The notes beneath the pieces were generated by a model. That model was not told the DNA's origin. It did not search any database and saw nothing but the letters and a program-made list of their open reading frames with translations. From CAVOHU01 sp963843385 (GTDB taxonomy: Bacteria > Acidobacteriota > Vicinamibacteria > Vicinamibacterales > JAKQTR01), in NCBI GenBank assembly GCA_963843385.1, contig CAWJJY010000005.1:620001-684000 (forward strand): 64,000 bases of DNA, in the 5' to 3' direction. Below are positions 35,240 through 43,800 of this stretch, piece after piece. The translations under genes were made by a program, and so were the position numbers. Positions within the stretch are counted from its first letter, which is position 1, and the number at the start of each line of letters is the position of its first letter.

Positions 35240-36420
35240 TGTCCCGCTCGAAGCTCGACCCGACCGTGCTCCGTCTGGCGAGCGGCCATGGCGTCTCGGA
35301 CGCGTACAGCAATCTGTACGCGCCTCTGCTTCCCCTCCTGATCCCGCGCCTGGGCCTGTCGTTGACGGCCGCGGGAACGCTCGCCATGGTCTTCCAGCTG
35401 GCGGCATCCGTGTCTCAGCTGGCCTTCGGCAGCATCGCCGATCGGTGGCGGCCTCGAACGCTCCTGGTTGTCGGATCGCTGGTGTCCGTGTCGGTGATGA
35501 GCCTGATCGGACTCGCCTGGTCGACGCCGGCGCTTTGCGTGGTGCTCGTCATCGGAGGCCTGGGCGGGGCCGCCTATCACCCCACCGCCGCCGGGATGGT
35601 GCAGCGGCTCGGCGGTTCGACGCGCGGGCTCGCGATGGCCGTGCACATCACGGCCGGGTCCGTCGGCTACGCGCTGGCGCCTGTGCTCTTCGCCCCGTTC
35701 ATCGAGCGCTTCGGGCTGGCGTGGACCCCCGTGCTCGCCGTGCCGGGCCTGGTCATCCTCGCCACCGTCTCGCTCCGGCTGCCGGCAATGCTGCCGCTCG
35801 GGCACGGCTCGAAGACGGGCTTCGGGTCGCTCAAGCCGTTTGCCCGCCCGCTGTTCCTGCTCTATGTCATTGTCGTGATGCGGACGCTGACCTCGTTGAG
35901 CTTCGGCACCTTCGTGCCGGTGCTGCTGACCGGGAGGGGCTGGAGCGTCGGCGCGGCCGCAGGCGCGGTCTCCGTGTACTACTTCGCGAGCAGCGTTGGA
36001 GGGCTCCTGGGAGGCCCGCTCGCCGATCGCATCGGCCCCAAGCGCGTGATCGGGTGGTCGATGGTGCTCGCCGTGCCGTTGCTGGCGGTGGCGCCGGGGC
36101 TGTCCGGGTGGACATTCCTGGTCGTCCTGGCCGCGGGTGGCGTCTGCCTGCAGTCGACGCTCCCGGTAAACGTCACCTTCGCGCACACGATCGCGCCGGT
36201 CAGCGCGGCAACGGTATCATCGTTGATGATGGGTTTCGCCTGGGGCACCGGCGGGCTCGCGGGCCCGGCGGTCGGCATGCTCGCCGACCAGGTCGGTGTT
36301 CAGCGCGCATTGACCCTGATCGCATTCCTGCCGCTGGTGGCTGCCGTGTGCTCGGTTCCGCTGCCCAGAACCGGCGACGGCTACGCGCTGGCGAAGGACA
36401 CGGATTCGTTCGGCACATGA
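35239..36420 (+). CDS. MFS transporter of the fosmidomycin-resistance type
   Basis: A 393-residue, 12-span major facilitator. It opens ASGHGVSDAYSNLYAPLLPL, resembling the Fsr (fosmidomycin resistance) group, with the inter-helix loop FGSIADRWRPRTLLVVGSLV between helices 2 and 3, GGAAYHPTAAGMVQRLGG, and a second-half DRIGPKRVIGW loop. Substrates of this subgroup are poorly known; drug and sugar export have both been reported for relatives. It is translationally coupled to murJ. Confidence 0.85.
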   Translation: MSRSKLDPTVLRLASGHGVSDAYSNLYAPLLPLLIPRLGLSLTAAGTLAMVFQLAASVSQLAFGSIADRWRPRTLLVVGSLVSVSVMSLIGLAWSTPALCVVLVIGGLGGAAYHPTAAGMVQRLGGSTRGLAMAVHITAGSVGYALAPVLFAPFIERFGLAWTPVLAVPGLVILATVSLRLPAMLPLGHGSKTGFGSLKPFARPLFLLYVIVVMRTLTSLSFGTFVPVLLTGRGWSVGAAAGAVSVYYFASSVGGLLGGPLADRIGPKRVIGWSMVLAVPLLAVAPGLSGWTFLVVLAAGGVCLQSTLPVNVTFAHTIAPVSAATVSSLMMGFAWGTGGLAGPAVGMLADQVGVQRALTLIAFLPLVAAVCSVPLPRTGDGYALAKDTDSFGT

Positions 36421-36456
36421 GCCCGGGTGACCTTGAGGACCCGGGTGGGAGCGGAT

Positions 36457-37215
36457 ATGCGCGCTGGATCTCCGTACGCGACAACCTACAGCTTCGGACC
36501 GGGACCGATGACGCCCGCCGTCCGCGCGCTCATCGTGGCGAATGTCGCCGTCTACCTGGTCATGTGGATGGTGCCGTCGATCGACGACGCGCTGACGCTG
36601 ACCTTCGGCCTCATTCCGGCGGCCGTCCTGCAGCGCCTGTGGATCTGGCAGGTCGTCACCTACATGTTCCTCCACGGCGGTCTGTTTCACGTCCTGTTCA
36701 ACATGCTCGCGCTGTGGATGTTCGGCGTGGAGCTCGAGCGGATGTGGGGAACCCGGTTCTTCGTGCAGTACTACGCGGTGGCGGGCCTGGGCGCCGCGGC
36801 GACGACCGTTCTGCTCTCGCTGCTGCCCCTCGAGGTCGGCGACATCCTGTACCGGTCGGTCACAATCGGCGCGTCGGGCGCGGTGTACGGGCTGCTGCTG
36901 GCCTACGGCCTCTACTTCCCGGATCGCCCCATCTACATGTATCTGATCTTCCCGATCCCGGCGAAATACTTCGTCCTGATCATCGGGGCCGTCTCGTTCT
37001 TCTCTTCGATCGGCGGAGCCGGCGGCGGGGTGGCTCACGCGGCGCACCTGGGCGGACTGGTGTCCGGCTACCTTTATCTCAAGACGGGCCGGGGACACCC
37101 CCTGATCGAGCTGCGCTACCGGTGGTCGAAGTGGAAGCTCGCGCGAACGCGCCGGAAGTTCGAGGTCCGGAAAGGCGGACGTGGCGACGAGCCCCCGAAC
37201 AGGTGGGTGCACTGA
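36457..37215 (+). CDS. Rhomboid family intramembrane serine protease
   Basis: The 252-residue protein (ATG 36457; a GTG at 36427 would add 10 residues) has at least six membrane spans. The catalytic Ser lies in TIGASGAVYGLLLAYG (GxSG) and the catalytic His in HAAHLGGLVSGYLYLKTG. The upstream HGGLFHVLFNMLALWMFG with its HxxxN element stabilises the oxyanion in rhomboids. The soluble C-terminus is strongly basic. The gene ends 8 bp before the first heptamer array. Confidence 0.92.
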   Translation: MRAGSPYATTYSFGPGPMTPAVRALIVANVAVYLVMWMVPSIDDALTLTFGLIPAAVLQRLWIWQVVTYMFLHGGLFHVLFNMLALWMFGVELERMWGTRFFVQYYAVAGLGAAATTVLLSLLPLEVGDILYRSVTIGASGAVYGLLLAYGLYFPDRPIYMYLIFPIPAKYFVLIIGAVSFFSSIGGAGGGVAHAAHLGGLVSGYLYLKTGRGHPLIELRYRWSKWKLARTRRKFEVRKGGRGDEPPNRWVH

Positions 37216-37223
37216 GAGCGGGG

Positions 37224-37279
37224 ATAGGTTACAGGTTATAGGTTATAGGTTACAGGTTATAGGTTATAGGTTACAGGCT
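37224..37279 (+). repeat. Left heptamer array, 8 units of AYAGGTT
   Basis: Eight consecutive 7-nt units (ATAGGTT or ACAGGTT, the last ACAGGCT) begin 8 bp after the rhomboid stop. Their reverse complement reappears at 37663-37690, so this is the left arm of a larger element. Confidence 0.9.
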
Positions 37280-37389
37280 GTACGCAATAGGCCAGCGGTG
37301 ACGGGTAAGAGGTCCCGGGCTACGCCAGTTCGGGAATGCAAGCATGCGTGCGCCGGTTGCCTGCGTCCACGCCTCTCGCGTCTTTCGTC
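37280..37389. other. Unique core of the heptamer element
   Basis: About 110 bp of non-repetitive GC-rich sequence lies between the two arrays and includes a GCATGC palindrome. It has no plausible reading frame or recognised family. Confidence 0.5.
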
Positions 37390-37690
37390 CTGTACTCAGT
37401 ACCGTACACCGTGCACCGTGCATCGTGAATCGTGCACCGTGCATCGTGCATCGTGCATCGTGCATCGTGCACCGTGCATCGTGAATCGTGCACCGTGCAT
37501 CATGAATCGTGCACCGTGCATCGTGAATCGTGCACCGTGCATCGTGAATCGTGCACCGTGCATCGTGAATCGTGCACCGTGTATCGTGTATCGTGCACCG
37601 TGCATCGTGAATCGTGCACCGTGTATCGTGTATCGTGCACCGTGTATCGTGTATCGTGCACCCTGTAACCTATAACCTGTACCCTGTAAC
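37390..37690 (+). repeat. Long heptamer array, about 39 GTGNAYC-type units followed by 4 CTRTAMC units
   Basis: From 37390 two degenerate units lead into 37 units dominated by GTGCACC, GTGCATC, GTGAATC and GTGTATC up to 37662, in strict 7-nt phase. Four units (CTGTAAC, CTATAAC, CTGTACC, CTGTAAC) then form the reverse complement of the left array. The variants alternate in higher-order blocks such as GTGCACC-GTGCATC-GTGAATC. The open frames across it, with repeated His/Arg/Cys/Val peptides, arise from the 21-nt triple-unit period and are not genes. The array ends 8 bp before the stop of the convergent SDR gene. Confidence 0.92.
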
Positions 37691-37698
37691 CTTCCCCC

Positions 37699-38499
37699 CT
37701 ACATCAACGCCTTTACATACCCGCCGTCCACCTGGATGGTCGTCCCGGTCAGGTAGCTTCCACGATCGGACGCGAGGAAGACGACCAGGTCGGCCACCTC
37801 GGCGGGTTCAGCCATCCGGCCCAGGGGGATGTTCTGCACCGTCCGCTTCTCCACGACGTCGAGGCCCACACCCTCGCGGCGCGCGGTCGCTTCCGCCAGT
37901 TCGACCACGCGCGAGGTCCGCGTGTAGCCGGGCGCGACGCAGTTGACGAGGATGCCGTCGCGCGCGAGTTCGGCCGCCAGCGTCTTGGAGTAACCCACCA
38001 CGGCGGGCCGCAGGGCATTGGAGAGCACCAGCCCGGCGATGGGCTGCTTGGTGGAAATCGAGGTGATCTGGATGATGCGGCCGCCGCCGCGCTTCCGCAT
38101 GTGAGGCACCGCGTCGGCGCACAGCAGCACGGTGCTCAGGAGCACGAGGTCGATCGCGTCGCGCCAGTCGGACTCGGTCAGCGCGCTCGACAGTCCGGCT
38201 TTTGGCCCGCCGCTATTGGTCACCAGGATGTCGAGACCGCCGAAGTGCTGGACGGTCTGGTGGACGAGCCGCGAGATGTCGGAACGCCGGCTGAGGTCGG
38301 CCGCAATCGCGAGCACCTCGGATCCGGTCGCGGCCTGGATTTCGGCGGCCGTCGCCTCGAGGGCCGCCATGTTGCGAGCGCAAATCGCCACCCGAACGCC
38401 TTCGGAGGCCAGGCCGAGCGCCGCGGCTTTCCCGATCCCGTGGCTGGCCGCACACACCAGCGCGATTCGTCCCTTGAGACCAGTCTCCATGAGCGTCAC
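37699..38499 (-). CDS. Short-chain dehydrogenase/reductase with non-canonical active site
   Basis: The 266-residue classical SDR has a Rossmann start ALVCAASHGIGKAAALGLAS and VTNSGGPKAGLSSALTESDW, the latter resembling FabG-like proteins with an NSGGP loop. Residue pattern around the active site is IQITSISTKQPIAGLVLSNA then LRPAVVGYSKTLAAELA: by alignment with YxxxK the positions read S-N-A-L-R, so the Tyr and Lys appear replaced by Ser and Arg. A subgroup of SDR proteins shares this SNxxR form, and its chemistry is unclear. It ends right beside the heptamer array. Confidence 0.85.
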   Translation of the reverse strand: MTLMETGLKGRIALVCAASHGIGKAAALGLASEGVRVAICARNMAALEATAAEIQAATGSEVLAIAADLSRRSDISRLVHQTVQHFGGLDILVTNSGGPKAGLSSALTESDWRDAIDLVLLSTVLLCADAVPHMRKRGGGRIIQITSISTKQPIAGLVLSNALRPAVVGYSKTLAAELARDGILVNCVAPGYTRTSRVVELAEATARREGVGLDVVEKRTVQNIPLGRMAEPAEVADLVVFLASDRGSYLTGTTIQVDGGYVKALM

Positions 38500-38541
38500 T
38501 CCAATTCGATGTCCCGGGCCTCCGGGGGCCGAAGGTCGAAC

Positions 38542-38904
38542 CTATCTCCGGAAGTAATCGTCGGTCTTGTCGATCCAGTCCTGCCGGATCGGGCTGAACA
38601 CGTCCAGCTCGAACGTGTCCTCGAGCGCCTCCGCCTGGTGGGGCACCATCGAGGGGATGTGCAGCACTTCCCCTTCGCGGACGGTGATCTCCTCGCCGCC
38701 CACGAGGAACCTCAGGGAGCCCTGCAGGATGTAGGTCATCTGTTCGCTGTCGTGCTGGTGCGTCGGCACGAGCGCGCCCTTCTTCAGGTAGATCTGCGCC
38801 AGCATCTCGCGCTCGCCCGTCACGAGCTTGCGCGAGATCATCTCGGTGACTTTCTCGAGGGCAATCTCGTCCCAGCGGTAGTGTCGGACCGTGGCGTGTG
38901 GCAT
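38542..38904 (-). CDS. Cupin-domain protein
   Basis: The 120-residue single-domain cupin starts at ATG 38904 (MPHATVRHYRWDEIALEKVT); longer in-frame extensions are not protein-like. The metal-binding motif 1 is GALVPTHQHDSEQMTYILQG, with H-x-H and a downstream Glu, and motif 2 is EGEVLHIPSMVPHQAEALED with the last His. Such small cupins bind a divalent metal and act as isomerases, dioxygenases or sensors, and the substrate cannot be told. It is divergent from the E1 gene and only 42 bp from the SDR start, with which it could be cotranscribed. Confidence 0.88.
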   Translation of the reverse strand: MPHATVRHYRWDEIALEKVTEMISRKLVTGEREMLAQIYLKKGALVPTHQHDSEQMTYILQGSLRFLVGGEEITVREGEVLHIPSMVPHQAEALEDTFELDVFSPIRQDWIDKTDDYFRR

Positions 38905-38980
38905 CGTGGTACTCGATGACTGAAGCCCGCCCTCCCGGGGGACTTCGGGTTTCGTGGGCCTGTCGTCGGTCGGAGGCGCG

Positions 38981-39010
38981 ATTATAGCACTCGTACCTCG
39001 ATGGTATACT
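38981..39010. promoter_or_regulatory. Divergent extended -10 promoters for the cupin and E1 genes
   Basis: On the minus strand TGCTATAAT (38989-38981) carries a perfect -10 with a TGN extension, facing the cupin gene. On the plus strand TGGTATACT (39002-39010) does the same towards the E1 gene. The two lie about 20 bp apart, so their polymerase footprints would overlap. Confidence 0.6.
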
Positions 39011-39041
39011 TTACATACAGGCGGCCCTGTACTCCCGAACC

Positions 39042-41175
39042 GTGTCACCAGCCGACGCGATCACAAAACGGCGGGCTATGCTCGATACCGGCGAGACTCT
39101 CGGCCCGGATGCGCTGAAGCACGCCTACCGGGTAATGTACCTGTCCCGGAAGATCGACGACAAGGAAATCCAGCTCAAGAACCAGAGCCAGATCTTCTTC
39201 CAGATCAGCGGAGCCGGTCACGAGGCCATCCTCGTGGCAGCGGGCCTGACGCTGCGCCCCGCGTACGACTGGTTCTTCCCGTACTACCGTGATCGCGCGC
39301 TGTGCCTCTGCCTGGGTGTCACGCCATACGAGATGTTCCTGCAGGCGGTCGGCGCGGCCTCCGATCCGGCGTCGGGTGGCCGGCAGATGCCGTCGCACTG
39401 GGGCAACCGCCCTCTGAACATCGTGTCGCAGGGCAGCGCGACAGGGTCGCAGTGCCTGCAGGCCGTCGGATGCGCCGAAGCCGGGCTCTTGTACGAGAGG
39501 CTGACCGAGATCGAAGGACGGGCGACGCGCTTCCAGCAGGACGAGGTCGTGTACGTGTCGATCGGTGATGGAACGACCAGCGAGGGCGAGTTCTGGGAAT
39601 CGCTGAACACCGCGTGCACCCGCCGCCTGCCGGTGGTGTTCCTGGTCGAAGACAACGGGTGGGCCATCTCGGTGCCGGTCGAGGTCCAGACTCCCGGCGG
39701 CAGCATCAGCCAGCTGGTCCGCCTGTTTCCGAACCTGCTGGTCACCTCGTGCGACGGTACGGATCTGGCCGACGGCTACCGGGCCATGCGCGAGGCCGTC
39801 GCCCACGCGCGCGCCCGGCGGGGCCCTGCGCTCGTGCACGCCAGCGTGATCCGGCCTGTACTCGCATTCGCTCTCCGATGACGAGCGGCTCTACAAGACA
39901 ACCGAAGAGCGGGAGGAAGAGGCGCGACGCGATCCGGTGAAGAAGCTCGCGGGCTCGCTGCGTGAGCTCGGACTGGCCAGCGACAAGGACCTCGAGGCCA
40001 TACAGGCGGAGGTCGAGCGCGAGGTGAACGACGCCGCCGCGCGCGCGTTGAAGGCGGCCAAGCCCGCGCGAGACACGGCCGCGCTCTGGGTGTACTCGCC
40101 CGACGTGGATCCGGCCTCGAACGACTTCGCCACCGACGCCCGGCCCGACGGGAAGCCCGACACGATGGTGGCCGCGATCAACAGGACGCTCAAGGACGAG
40201 ATGGCGCGCAGCCCGAACATCATCGTGTTCGGCGAAGACGTGGCCGACAGCAGCCGCCCCGATCGTCTCGACGTGGTCTCCGGAAAAGGGGGGGTCTTCA
40301 AGGTCACCCACGGGCTCCAGCGCGCCTTCGGCAGCGACCGCGTCTTCAATTCCCCCCTGGCGGAAGCGAACATCATCGGGCGCGCGGTGGGGATGGCCCT
40401 GCGTGGCCTCAAGCCGGTGGTGGAGATCCAGTTCTTCGACTACATCTGGCCCGCCATGCAGCAACTCCGCGACGAGATGTCGATGATGCGGTACAGGTCG
40501 GGGAACAACTGGTCGTGCCCGATGGTGGTGCGTGTGCCGATCGGCGGATACCTGCGCGGCGGCGCGCCGTACCACAGCCAGTCGGGCGAGAGCATCTTCG
40601 CCCACTGTCCCGGCATTCGGATCGCCTTTCCGTCCAACGCGCAGGACGCGGCCGGGCTGCTGCGCACGTCGATTCGATGCGACGACCCGGTCATGTTCCT
40701 CGAGCACAAGCACCTGTACCGTCAGACCTACAACAAGGGTGAGTACCCCGGCCCCGACTACATGGTGCCCTTCGGCCGGGCCGCGCTCAGGCGCGAAGGC
40801 TCGGAGGTGGCCATCGTCACCTGGGGCGCCGTCGTCCAGCGCGCCATCGTCGCGGCACAGCAGGCGGAGAAAGAAGGGACGAGCGTCGCGGTCCTCGACC
40901 TGAGGACGGTCGTGCCCTGCGACTGGGAAGGGATCGCCGCGGCGGTGAAGCGGACCAACCGCGTCATCGTGGCGCACGAGGATCAACTGACGTGCGGCTT
41001 CGGCGCGGAGATCTCCGCGCGGATCGCCCAGGACCTGTTCGAGCACCTCGATGCGCCCGTGACGCGCGTGGCGTCGCTCGACACGCCGGTCGCCTACAGC
41101 CCTGACCTCGAGGAAGCCATCCTGCCGAACTCGTCGACGCTGCTCGAGGCGATACGTTCCGTCGCACGATATTGA
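39042..41175 (+). CDS. Fused alpha-beta E1 component of a 2-oxoacid dehydrogenase, reading frame broken
   Basis: The protein is the thiamine-diphosphate-dependent decarboxylase of a pyruvate or branched-chain 2-oxoacid dehydrogenase, with alpha and beta subunits in one chain. The alpha half has VSIGDGTTSEGEFWESLN...VEDNGWAIS in the ThDP pocket. At about 39857, after HASVIRP, an extra base ends the frame at a TGA; the true continuation is YSHSLSDDERLYKTTEERE in the next frame. The beta half has IIVFGEDVADSS, FFDYIWPAMQQLRDEM and APYHSQSGESIFAHCPGIR. Removing one base gives about 710 residues. The start is GTG 39042, about 25 bases after the TATACT promoter. Confidence 0.9.
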
Positions 41176-42293
41176 ACGACGATCCCGAAAGGTCGCGCTC
41201 GTCTCGCGGGCCCTGCCCGGGCATCAGGCGCCTGGACGGCCGGCACTCCTCATCTCGTCTCGTCCTGTTCGCTGCAATCGGCACGGTGGCCACCACTATG
41301 GCGGCGGTGGTGCCGGCAGCGCAGCGCGTCGAGAACCTGCAGTCGGTCGGCGGGTTGCCTCCGCACCTCGTCGGGATGTACAGAGAGGCCGCGGCGTTCC
41401 AGCAGGCCCGGACAGGCCAGTACTTCGTCTTCGATCGCCGCGCGCACGCCATCTTCGGCGTGGACCGCGAGATGACCACCACGTGGAAGCTGGTCGAGAT
41501 TGGCCAGGAACCGGGCCGCCTGCTCGATCCCACGGCGTTCGCCCTGGAGCCGGGCGGCAATTTCGCCGTTGCCGACGCCCCTGGCGGCCGCGAGCGCATC
41601 CAGATCTTTGCGGCCGGTGGAAGTCAGATTGGCGGATTCACGCTGCCCGGACGGTCCCAGCCCAGGGTCACCCTCGGCGATCAAGTCATCAGCGGGGCGA
41701 GTTCGCTCCAGTTTTTCGGGCGGTCCCTCCTGATGAGCCAGCCTGAAACCGGCGGGCTCATGACGGAGTACGCGTTGAACGGCGATCCCCTCCGGTCAAT
41801 CGGCCTCTTGCGCCGCACGGGTCACGAGAATGAGTCCGATCTCCATCTCGCGCTCAATTCGGGGTTTCCCGTCGTCATCCCATCCGGCGGGTTCTACTAC
41901 GTGTTCCACGCGGGCGTCCCGCTCTTCCGCAGGTACGATCCGTCCGGCCGCCTCGTCTTCGAACGCCACATCGAGGGCCCCGAGGTGGATCCCTACGTCG
42001 CCTCGATCCCGACAAGCTGGCCCACGCGCAAGGTCGGCACAGGCCGCGAACTGCCGCTGGTTGTTTCCAATATCCGGACGGCGGAGGTCGATCCGGGAGG
42101 CAACCTGTGGGTCGTGCTCGCCAGCGGGCTGACCTATGTTTACAACGGCGACGGGGAGAAGATTCGCGTTGTGAGATTCACGGCGGCGGGACCGCTCAAC
42201 CCGACGAGCCTGTTCTTCGCAAGCCCGACGCGTCTGCTTGCGACGCCGGGCTGCTACGAGTTCAGGATTCCATCGACCAATCCAGCCAGCTGA
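41172..42293 (+). CDS. Exported beta-propeller-like protein of unknown function
   Basis: A 373-residue frame begins with TTG 41172, overlapping the E1 stop. After a basic N-terminus, LVLFAAIGTVATTMAAVVPA looks like a signal peptide or anchor. The mature part consists of repeated short beta stretches with Gly turns: PTAFALEPGGNFAVADAPGG, IQIFAAGGSQIGGFTLPG, and TAEVDPGGNLWVVLASGLTY, as in NHL/six-bladed propeller proteins. I do not recognise a family or active site. A later start is possible because TTG is rare and no strong ribosome site is seen. Confidence 0.6.
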   Translation: MNDDPERSRSSRGPCPGIRRLDGRHSSSRLVLFAAIGTVATTMAAVVPAAQRVENLQSVGGLPPHLVGMYREAAAFQQARTGQYFVFDRRAHAIFGVDREMTTTWKLVEIGQEPGRLLDPTAFALEPGGNFAVADAPGGRERIQIFAAGGSQIGGFTLPGRSQPRVTLGDQVISGASSLQFFGRSLLMSQPETGGLMTEYALNGDPLRSIGLLRRTGHENESDLHLALNSGFPVVIPSGGFYYVFHAGVPLFRRYDPSGRLVFERHIEGPEVDPYVASIPTSWPTRKVGTGRELPLVVSNIRTAEVDPGGNLWVVLASGLTYVYNGDGEKIRVVRFTAAGPLNPTSLFFASPTRLLATPGCYEFRIPSTNPAS

Positions 42294-42516
42294 CCGGAGA
42301 GGCTCGGCCCGTCTCGAGGCTGACGCGACTCGAGACAACCTGCAAAGGTGTCCTTTACTGGTCCCGGGCGCCTACGTTATCCTTATATCTTTGCACGCGC
42401 GCCAGATCGGGCCACTCTTCGGCTCCGGGTGCGCGGCGATGAGCGCCTGCTGGGGCGCAGGCGTGGCAAGAGCGGGGCCTGGCGCATCGAAGGCCGGGGC
42501 GCGGCACGGGACGGAC

Positions 42517-43326
42517 ATGGAAAAGCTCGAACATCAACTGTGGATCGTTCAGGCGGCCAACGCGCTGTTCGGATCGCTGGTGGCCCGCCTGCTCACCGCT
42601 CTGGGCTTCCACGTCAAGCCCGGCGCGGAGGTGATCCCCGGTTACGTCGTGATGGTCTACCTGGTCGTCATCGTGCTGTCCTTGCTGGCCCTGTTCCTTC
42701 GTTCGCGCCTCAGCGTCGAGAATCCCGGCAAGCTGCAGATCGTGTTCGAGGACCTGGTCGGCGCGCTGGGCGGCATGCTCGACGACATCGTCGGCCCCAA
42801 GGGACGCAACTACCTGACGCTGGTCGGGACGATCGGCTTTTTCATCCTGACGGCGAACCTGATGGGGCTCATCCCCGGGCTGCTGTCGCCGACCACCAGC
42901 ATCAACGTCACGCTGGGCTGTGCGCTGACGGTGTGGGTCTACTACCACATCCAGGGTGTCAAGGAGCAGGGGCTGCTGTCGTACCTGAAGCACTTCGCCG
43001 CGCCGCCCGGTGCGCCGATCTTCATCGCGCCCATCATGCTGCCCATCGAGCTCATCAGCCACTTCTCGCGCGTCCTGTCGCTGTCGCTGCGGCTCTTCGG
43101 CAACATCTTCGGCGAGGAACTGGTCATCCTGATCCTATTCAGCATCGTGCCGTTCATCGTCCCGCTGCCGATGATGTTCCTCGGGATCATCACGGCGACG
43201 CTGCAGGCCTTCATCTTCGTCATGCTGACGACGATCTACCTGGGGGGCGCGGTGGCGTCCGAGCACGGACATGACGAGGAGCATGAACACGAAACGGTCG
43301 GGCACGCGGAGGGCGTGGCGGCCTGA
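42517..43326 (+). CDS. atpB: F0F1 ATP synthase subunit a
   Basis: Subunit a forms the ion half-channels beside the c ring. From ATG 42517 it has 269 residues. The N-terminal stretch is cytoplasm- or periplasm-facing (HQLWIVQAANALFGSLVARL), followed by five or six spans. The essential Arg is in SRVLSLSLRLFGNIFGEELV, the most conserved stretch of the family. The C-terminus is acidic and His-rich (EHGHDEEHEHETVGHAEG), which is unusual and could bind metal. An AT-rich stretch around 42350-42400 may carry its promoter. Only atpE follows; the other subunits are not in the window. Confidence 0.95.
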   Translation: MEKLEHQLWIVQAANALFGSLVARLLTALGFHVKPGAEVIPGYVVMVYLVVIVLSLLALFLRSRLSVENPGKLQIVFEDLVGALGGMLDDIVGPKGRNYLTLVGTIGFFILTANLMGLIPGLLSPTTSINVTLGCALTVWVYYHIQGVKEQGLLSYLKHFAAPPGAPIFIAPIMLPIELISHFSRVLSLSLRLFGNIFGEELVILILFSIVPFIVPLPMMFLGIITATLQAFIFVMLTTIYLGGAVASEHGHDEEHEHETVGHAEGVAA

Positions 43327-43359
43327 GAGTGACTCTTATCCAGTGAGGAGGCTGTGGAC

Positions 43360-43710
43360 GTGAAGAAGCGTTTTGCACTGATGCTCGTATGGTTCGTGGT
43401 GGGCTTCGGGGTCCTGAGCCCCGTCTTCGCGCAGGAGAAGGCCGCGCCGCTGGCAGAATCGACCCGAAACGCCGTCGTGCAGTGGTCGATCATCACCGCC
43501 GGCTTCGCGCTGGCGATCGCGGCCGCTTTCGGGGCGCTGGCGCAGGCGAAAGGCCTGAGCGCGGCAGTCGAGGGCATCGCCAGGAATCCCGCGGCGACCA
43601 ACGACATTCGCGGCAACCTGATCCTGGGCCTCGTCCTGATCGAGTCGCTCGTGATCTACGTGCTGCTGATTTCGCTGATCCTGTTCTTTCTGCCGCCGTT
43701 CGGGTCCTAG
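43360..43710 (+). CDS. atpE: F0F1 ATP synthase subunit c with N-terminal signal-like extension and Na+-type residues
   Basis: I start at GTG 43360, nine bases after GAGGAG; the GTG at 43354 is too close to it. The first 24 residues (KKRFALMLVWFVVGFGVLSP then VFAQE) look like a cleavable signal peptide. The hairpin has AFGALAQAKGLSAAVEGIAR in helix 1 and LGLVLIESLVIYVLLISLI in helix 2, with ion-binding Glu95. Aligned to Ilyobacter c, Gln62, Glu95, Ser96 and Tyr100 match Na+-site residues Q32, E65, S66 and Y70. V63 is Leu and T67 is Leu. Na+ coupling is inference; some proton-coupled c subunits share part of this set. Confidence 0.93.
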   Translation: MKKRFALMLVWFVVGFGVLSPVFAQEKAAPLAESTRNAVVQWSIITAGFALAIAAAFGALAQAKGLSAAVEGIARNPAATNDIRGNLILGLVLIESLVIYVLLISLILFFLPPFGS

Positions 43711-43734
43711 TCGCACGCGATCGCACCGGATAGC

Positions 43735-43773
43735 AGGCGGACCAGGGCCCCCAGGATTCGGCCGGGTCCGCCT
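43735..43773 (+). terminator. Hairpin downstream of atpE
   Basis: AGGCGGACC (43735-43743) and GGTCCGCCT (43765-43773) form a perfect 9-bp stem with a 21-base loop, 25 bp after the atpE stop. There is no T-run. Confidence 0.5.
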
Positions 43774-43800
43774 CCTACCCTCGGCTTCCAGGGTTCCCCA

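Noticed and set aside
33428..35407. 659-residue minus-strand ORF
   Set aside because: Antisense to murJ, very rich in His/Arg/Gln/Asp, as expected for the shadow frame of a hydrophobic protein.
37396..37675. Overlapping ORFs on both strands with repeated His/Arg/Cys/Val peptides
   Set aside because: They arise from 7-nt units read as a 21-nt period; stops are excluded by the unit sequence on both strands. No start signal or family similarity.
37390..37690. Possible CRISPR array
   Set aside because: There are no 20-40-bp repeats with unique spacers, only contiguous 7-nt units; no cas genes nearby.
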